A DNA stretch of 64,000 bases from the NCBI RefSeq assembly GCF_000815225.1, contig NZ_CP010427.1:682001-746000 (forward strand). The letters run 5' to 3'. The translations under genes were made by a program, and so were the position numbers. This DNA is from Allofrancisella guangzhouensis (GTDB lineage: Bacteria; Pseudomonadota; Gammaproteobacteria; Francisellales; Francisellaceae). Shown here one piece after another: positions 59,925-64,000 of this stretch (its first letter is position 1; each line of letters opens with the position of its first letter). The notes beneath the pieces are model-generated. The model made no database searches. It was given only the letters and a program-made list of their open reading frames with translations, and was not told the origin of the DNA.

Positions 59925-60563
59925 GTGTCAAATAAAGTTTTTATAATGGGAATTGTAGGAGGCTCTGGCTCTGGTAAAACTCTTTTTGCGAATACTGTGG
60001 TTGAGATGTTAGAAGCTCACCATCTTGATAAAGTTGCGGTTATTGCTGAGGATAGATATTATAAGGATTGGGGTACAATTCTTGGTCAAGAAAAAGCAGC
60101 ACAAGTTAATTATGATCATCCAGATGCTTTTGATCATGCACTTTTAAAGAAAGATCTTGTAAAATTGATAAAGGGCGAAGATATTTACGTTCCTTATTAT
60201 GACTATAATACTCATTCACGGGTTAGTTCTATGTCTGAGAAAGTAACAAGTGGAGTCAATGTTATAATATTAGAAGGCATTATGCTATTTAATGACCCTG
60301 AGATACTTAATATGATGGATTTTAAGGTATACATGGATACGCCATCAGATTTATGTTTTATAAGACGCTTGTTAAGAGATCAAAATGAGAGAGGTAGAAC
60401 AGTAGGTAGTGTTATTAATCAGTATTTAGATACGGTTAGACCTATGCATATTAAGTTTATAGAACCCTCCAAAAGAAAAGCTGATATAATTATCCCAGAT
60501 GGGGCTCAAAATAAAACCGTAATAGATATCGTTTACAATAAGGTAAAACAGTTATTGAAATAA
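59925..60563 (+). CDS. udk: uridine kinase
   Basis: Phosphorylates uridine and cytidine in pyrimidine salvage. Walker A GGSGSGKTLFANTV, DRYYKD, NYDHPDAFDHALL, YYDYNTHSR and the lid RRLLRDQNERGRT are all typical of Udk. GTG start 59925 behind AGAGGA, ten bases after kdsA, so it is in the same operon. 212 residues. Confidence 0.93.
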   Translation: MSNKVFIMGIVGGSGSGKTLFANTVVEMLEAHHLDKVAVIAEDRYYKDWGTILGQEKAAQVNYDHPDAFDHALLKKDLVKLIKGEDIYVPYYDYNTHSRVSSMSEKVTSGVNVIILEGIMLFNDPEILNMMDFKVYMDTPSDLCFIRRLLRDQNERGRTVGSVINQYLDTVRPMHIKFIEPSKRKADIIIPDGAQNKTVIDIVYNKVKQLLK

Positions 60564-60590
60564 ATATTCTAAATTAAAGGAGTGTAAAGT

Positions 60591-60806
60591 ATGGCTAGAG
60601 TAACAGTAGAAGATTGTTTAGATAAAGTAGAAACGAGATTTGATTTAGTAGTATTAGCTTCTATGCGTGCAAATAGTATTCTAAGAAGTGGCTACTCTGA
60701 ATCAGGAAATGAAAAGAAAGAGAAAGCAACAGTGTTAGCTTTAAGAGAGGTCGCGGAGTCGAGAATTACTCCAGAAGAAATTCTGAAAAATGAAATTGTT
60801 GGCTAA
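60591..60806 (+). CDS. rpoZ: RNA polymerase omega subunit
   Basis: 71-residue omega subunit that helps beta-prime fold. MARVTVEDCLDKVETRFDLV, then ALREVAESRITPEEIL, are omega signatures. Behind AAAGGAG. spoT, its usual neighbour, is absent here; a tRNA gene follows. Confidence 0.95.
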   Translation: MARVTVEDCLDKVETRFDLVVLASMRANSILRSGYSESGNEKKEKATVLALREVAESRITPEEILKNEIVG

Positions 60807-60824
60807 ACAAATGAGTTAAAAATA

Positions 60825-60853
60825 TTGACATATTTGCAAAGTCCATATACAAT
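60825..60853 (+). promoter_or_regulatory. sigma70 promoter of tRNA-Val
   Basis: Perfect TTGACA (60825-60830), 17 bases, then TACAAT (60848-60853), placing the start point a few bases before the tRNA. A strong promoter, as expected for a stable RNA. Confidence 0.8.
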
Positions 60854-60864
60854 ATGTTTTTGTC

Positions 60865-60940
60865 GGGTGCTTAGCTCAGCTGGGAGAGCATCGCCCTTAC
60901 AAGGCGAGGGTCGGGGGTTCGAACCCCTCAGCACCCACCA
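60865..60940 (+). tRNA. tRNA-Val (anticodon TAC)
   Basis: 76 bases with CCA encoded. The acceptor stem GGGTGCT pairs with AGCACCC (60930-60936), the D-arm has AGCTCAGCTGGGAGAGC, the anticodon loop CTTACAA has TAC, and the T-arm has GGTTCGAACCCC. The flanking TTTGTC (60859-60864) and GACAAA (60942-60947) are complementary and extend the acceptor stem in the precursor. Confidence 0.97.
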
Positions 60941-61058
60941 CGACAAATTTAAAAATCTAAGTTTTAAGTCCAAAATGTTTTAAAATCATAACTTTAATTG
61001 TATTTGATAAATTTATTACATAAAATTGCTCTAATTAATTTTTTAAATTAAAATCTAA

Positions 61059-62408
61059 ATGGGAAGATCTAGAAAAAATAATCTCAAAGATGGAATCTTT
61101 GAAGCGGAAATTATAGCATTGAGTCATGATGGTAGAGGTATAGCAAAAGTTGATGGTAAAACCACTTTTATACCTTTTACTTTACCTACTGAAATAGTCA
61201 AATTTGAATATACGTTTTCAAAAGCTAAATTTGATGAAGCTCGAGTGATCGAGTTTGTTAAACGATCACCAGATAGAATCGCTCCTAAATGTGAGTATTT
61301 TGAAAATTGTGGTGGTTGTAATCTGCAGCATATGTCATCTTTAGCCCAAATTGAGCATAAACAAAATACGCTACTTAACCAGCTGAAATATATTGGACAA
61401 GGTGTAATTCCTGAAAACATTTTACCACCTTTGCAAACAGACAATACAGAGGGCTATCGAAATAAGGCTAGGTTAGGTGTTCGTTATGTAAATAAAAAAA
61501 ATAAAGTTTTAGTTGGTTTTAGAGAGCGTAATGGCAAGTTTTTAGCAGAAATTGATAAATGTATAGTTCTAAACCCTGTAATAGGAGAGAAAATAGCATA
61601 TATAGCGAGTTTTATTGAAAGTTTATCTATTTATCAGCAAATAGCTCAACTAGAGGTAGCTATAGATGATTATAGAACAGCAATTATCTTTAGACACTTA
61701 GAGCCTTTTACACCTGAAGATGTTGAAAAATTAAAGGAATTTGGTGGTGAAAATAACTATTGGGTTTACCTTCAATCAAAAGGACCTGATACTATATTTA
61801 GGTTATATCCCGAAAAATCTCAAACGCCAACCCAACTTTGTTACCAACCAGCTGACGATGTAAAAATAAACTTTGAACCGAATGATTTTACTCAAGTAAA
61901 TAGTGATATAAACAGAAAAATGATCAAAAGAGTTATAACTCTTTTAGATATATCAAAAGATGATTCTATCATAGATTTATTTTGTGGTTTAGGCAACTTT
62001 ACACTCCCATTATCACAATACGCTAAGGCTGTTATAGGTGTAGAAGGGGAGCACGCTATGGTTCAGCGAGCTACACATACAGCAAATAACAATAACATTT
62101 CTAATGTAAAATTTTATGTTGCTAACCTATTTGAGAGTTTTGAAGATAAAGAGTGGTTCAATAGCTTTGAATATAATAAAATGTTGTTGGATCCGCCACG
62201 AGCTGGAGCCTTAGAAGTTTGTCAAAATATAGAGAAATTCGGTGTCCAAAAGATAGTGTATGTATCATGCGATACAGCGACTTTAGCTAGGGATGCTGGG
62301 ATTTTAGTTAATCAAAAAGGATATAAACTAGTACATGCTGGAGTGATGGATATGTTCCCTCATACTATGCATGTTGAATCGATAGCAGTTTTTGAAAAAG
62401 CTTTTTAG
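61059..62408 (+). CDS. rlmD: 23S rRNA m5U1939 methyltransferase RlmD
   Basis: TrmA-family RNA methyltransferase, 449 residues. An N-terminal TRAM domain (IIALSHDGRGIAKVDGKTTF) is followed by the iron-sulfur cysteines CEYFENCGGC and DKC, the SAM site DLFCGLGNFTLPLS, DPPRAGA, and the catalytic cysteine in YVSCDTATLARD. The cluster cysteines and C-terminal motif favour RlmD over RlmC or TrmA. Start codon ATG 61059 has no clear ribosome site. Confidence 0.88.
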   Translation: MGRSRKNNLKDGIFEAEIIALSHDGRGIAKVDGKTTFIPFTLPTEIVKFEYTFSKAKFDEARVIEFVKRSPDRIAPKCEYFENCGGCNLQHMSSLAQIEHKQNTLLNQLKYIGQGVIPENILPPLQTDNTEGYRNKARLGVRYVNKKNKVLVGFRERNGKFLAEIDKCIVLNPVIGEKIAYIASFIESLSIYQQIAQLEVAIDDYRTAIIFRHLEPFTPEDVEKLKEFGGENNYWVYLQSKGPDTIFRLYPEKSQTPTQLCYQPADDVKINFEPNDFTQVNSDINRKMIKRVITLLDISKDDSIIDLFCGLGNFTLPLSQYAKAVIGVEGEHAMVQRATHTANNNNISNVKFYVANLFESFEDKEWFNSFEYNKMLLDPPRAGALEVCQNIEKFGVQKIVYVSCDTATLARDAGILVNQKGYKLVHAGVMDMFPHTMHVESIAVFEKAF

Positions 62409-62480
62409 TGTAGTAGGAAGAAAGATCTGAACATGTTTGTAGTAGTTGGATATCCATTGGTCGAATATTATTAGAAGTGT

Positions 62481-62542
62481 AGGCTTATTTGATAAAAGCC
62501 TCCTATTGTAGATAGTGCTAATCTCAACATCAATAGTGAGAT
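62481..62542 (+). terminator. two hairpins after rlmD, possible terminator or pnuC leader
   Basis: AGGCTT (62481-62486) with AAGCCT (62496-62501), and ATCTCA (62521-62526) with TGAGAT (62537-62542), lie in the 223-base gap before the PnuC genes. No poly-T tract follows either, so a factor-independent terminator is not certain; they could be part of a leader that controls the transporter. Confidence 0.3.
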
Positions 62543-62631
62543 ATTAAAAAGCTGGCATTTATGTTGCTATGATTAGTAGTAAATGATTTTGATTAAATAT
62601 ACAATTTCATAGTTATTTATTCTATGGCTAA

Positions 62632-63423
62632 ATGAGATTTAAAATGCTAAGTAAAATTGTAAGAAATTTTTATATTCAAACGTATACCTATTTTGCTGGT
62701 TTTAGAGATTTTAAAAAAGAAGATGCCTTTGATGGTTGGAGTAAAAAAGAAATAGTTTGGTTGTTTATTTGTATATTGTTAACAGCTATGACAAGTATTT
62801 TAACTCAAGCAGAGTCAATTATCTTTATATATTCATTGCTTGGTATAATTAATCTAATACTAGTAGCAAAAGGTAAGCTTTTAAATTACTTTGTAGGTGT
62901 AGTTAGTTGTTTTTTATATGCTATTATTTCTTTACAAAACCAGGTTTATGGGCAATTTTTATTATTTATATTATTTTTTACTCCAATGCAGTTCTATGGT
63001 TGGTATATCTGGTCGAATCCCAAAAATATGTACACTAGTTCAACGATAATATCTAAAAGATTAACTCTGAAACAATTTTTATTAATTTTGGCACTAATTG
63101 TTACATGCGCATTTTTATATGGTTACTTTATTCTATACAAATTCTTTGGACAAAATATAGGTTTATTAGCAGATTCTTTAGTTGGAGTAGTTTCAGTAAT
63201 AGCCTTCTTACTAATGGTAAGATCTTATGCTGAGCAGTGGGCATTATGGATTATTATAGATATTTTAACAATCGTAATTTGGTTAGATGGTTTAATAGGT
63301 AAAGAAATTACATTGGCTTTGATTCCAGTTGTTATAACTAGAACCTTAACTTTAATTAACGCATTCTATGGCTATACTAGTTGGTTAAAGATGAATAAAA
63401 TGCAAACTAAGGAAATAAAATGA
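62632..63423 (+). CDS. PnuC-family vitamin/nucleoside transporter
   Basis: 263-residue inner-membrane protein with about seven helices. QFYGWYIWSNP is the W-x-x-W type substrate region of PnuC, and GLLADSLVGVVSVIAFLLMV with RSYAEQWALWIIID fits the family core. PnuC takes up nicotinamide riboside; close relatives take up thiamine or riboflavin (PnuT, PnuX), and the cargo cannot be told here. Start ATG 62632 has a weak ribosome site; ATG 62644 is an alternative. The next gene is a paralogue that overlaps its stop. Confidence 0.83.
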   Translation: MRFKMLSKIVRNFYIQTYTYFAGFRDFKKEDAFDGWSKKEIVWLFICILLTAMTSILTQAESIIFIYSLLGIINLILVAKGKLLNYFVGVVSCFLYAIISLQNQVYGQFLLFILFFTPMQFYGWYIWSNPKNMYTSSTIISKRLTLKQFLLILALIVTCAFLYGYFILYKFFGQNIGLLADSLVGVVSVIAFLLMVRSYAEQWALWIIIDILTIVIWLDGLIGKEITLALIPVVITRTLTLINAFYGYTSWLKMNKMQTKEIK

Positions 63424-64000
63424 TAATAAATGTTTTCCAGAAATTCTTTGTTCAAGTTGGAGGTTATTTAATAAATATTAAACCTATTAAATTATCAGAG
63501 ATTTTTAAAGGTTGGAGTGTTTTTGAGCTAGGATGGCTTATATTATCAGTAGTATTGCTAGGCTTGATTAGTATTTTTACTACAGAACAGTACGTTGTTT
63601 TAACTACTATTGCTACAGTCACAGGAATGGTAAATATATTTTTAGTAGCAAAAGGTAAAATACTTAATTATTTTTTTGCATTTATAAATAACTTAACTTA
63701 TGCTTACGTTTGTTATGCTCAAGGCGTATATGGTCAGTTTTTGTTGTTTATATGTTTCTTTTTTCCTATACAGTTTTATGGTTTGTATAACTGGACAAAG
63801 CCAGAAAATATTAGCCAAAATAACAGTATTGTAACCAATATTCTTAATACTAAACAGCGAATACTCTTAATATTTAGTATTATTGTTTTGTCTGCATTGT
63901 ATGGAGTTTTTGTGTTAAAGGGATATTTTAATCAGGAGGTTGGTTTAGTTGCAGATTCTTTAACTGGAGTTTTATCTGTTTTAGCTATTATATTGATGGT
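63420..64000 (+). CDS. second PnuC-family transporter, cut by the window end
   Basis: A frame starting at ATG 63420 overlaps the first pnuC-like stop (ATGA) and runs open to the last base. Its product IINVFQKFFVQVGGYLINI, with LLVAKGK-like FLVAKGKILNYFFAF, QFYGLYNWTKPENIS and GLVADSLTGVLSVLAIILMV, matches the first copy helix by helix. Two PnuC proteins in tandem suggest different substrates or a heteromeric transporter. About 193 of an expected ~260 residues are visible. Confidence 0.8.
   Translation, partial: MIINVFQKFFVQVGGYLINIKPIKLSEIFKGWSVFELGWLILSVVLLGLISIFTTEQYVVLTTIATVTGMVNIFLVAKGKILNYFFAFINNLTYAYVCYAQGVYGQFLLFICFFFPIQFYGLYNWTKPENISQNNSIVTNILNTKQRILLIFSIIVLSALYGVFVLKGYFNQEVGLVADSLTGVLSVLAIILM

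Overview
The window is AT-rich, densely coded DNA from a gammaproteobacterium. Gene content and protein style point to the family Francisellaceae (Francisella or a close relative): a bamA-skp-lpxD-fabZ-lpxA-lpxB block after gyrA-dxr, a truncated dcw cluster (rsmH-ftsL-ftsI without mraZ or the mur genes), and very AT-biased codons. This assignment rests on reading and memory, not on a search.

Layout. (1) 1-8.4 kb: a MidA-type methyltransferase, a phosphohexomutase, and the pyruvate dehydrogenase operon aceE-aceF-lpd behind a clear sigma70 promoter. (2) 8.4-9.8 kb: an AT-rich regulatory stretch with a possible three-way-junction RNA, a lone LuxR-type regulator and several dyads. (3) 9.8-25.5 kb: an accessory biosynthetic island, the most interesting part. 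Its first half is a pterin operon (AlaX-like tRNA-editing domain, PTPS/QueD-like enzyme, SDR, HExxH protein of unknown function, GTP cyclohydrolase I). Its second half carries an ATP-grasp ligase, an EamA exporter, an ATP-grasp fragment, a Bcr/CflA-type MFS transporter, an aminotransferase, an HMGL-type aldolase, a hydrolase-like protein without a visible nucleophile, a fusion of an isopropylmalate/tartrate-dehydrogenase-like enzyme with a CinA-like protein, an RraA-like protein, a DUF6282-like metal-hydrolase-type protein and a second MFS transporter. Decayed gene pieces lie inside it (13.2, 15.5 and 18.6 kb). (4) 25.5-28.5 kb: a Phd/VapC-type toxin-antitoxin pair, a frameshifted DUF6155-like gene and an unknown helical protein.

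(5) 28.6-40.2 kb: ung, gyrA, dxr, outer-membrane assembly (bamA, skp), lipid A synthesis (lpxD, fabZ, lpxA, lpxB) and a ZipA-like gene. (6) 40.3-51 kb: cutC, sucCD, a fused AsmA-like membrane protein, dusA, a membrane-anchored GGCT-like protein, gyrB, mutM. (7) 51-64 kb: an Aas-like acyl-activating enzyme, rsmH-ftsL-ftsI, rpsO, pnp, erpA, kdsA, udk, rpoZ, tRNA-Val, rlmD and two tandem PnuC-type transporters, the second cut by the window end.

How the parts may work together. My working model for the island (inference) is that the aldolase, the dehydrogenase fusion and the RraA-like protein build or rearrange a 2-oxo acid, the aminotransferase turns it into an unusual amino acid, the ATP-grasp enzyme joins it to another molecule, and the EamA/MFS proteins export the product. 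The AlaX-like protein could protect the producer from mischarged tRNA, and the neighbouring LuxR-type protein could control the locus. The pterin genes would supply a reduced pterin to an unidentified enzyme, possibly the HExxH protein.
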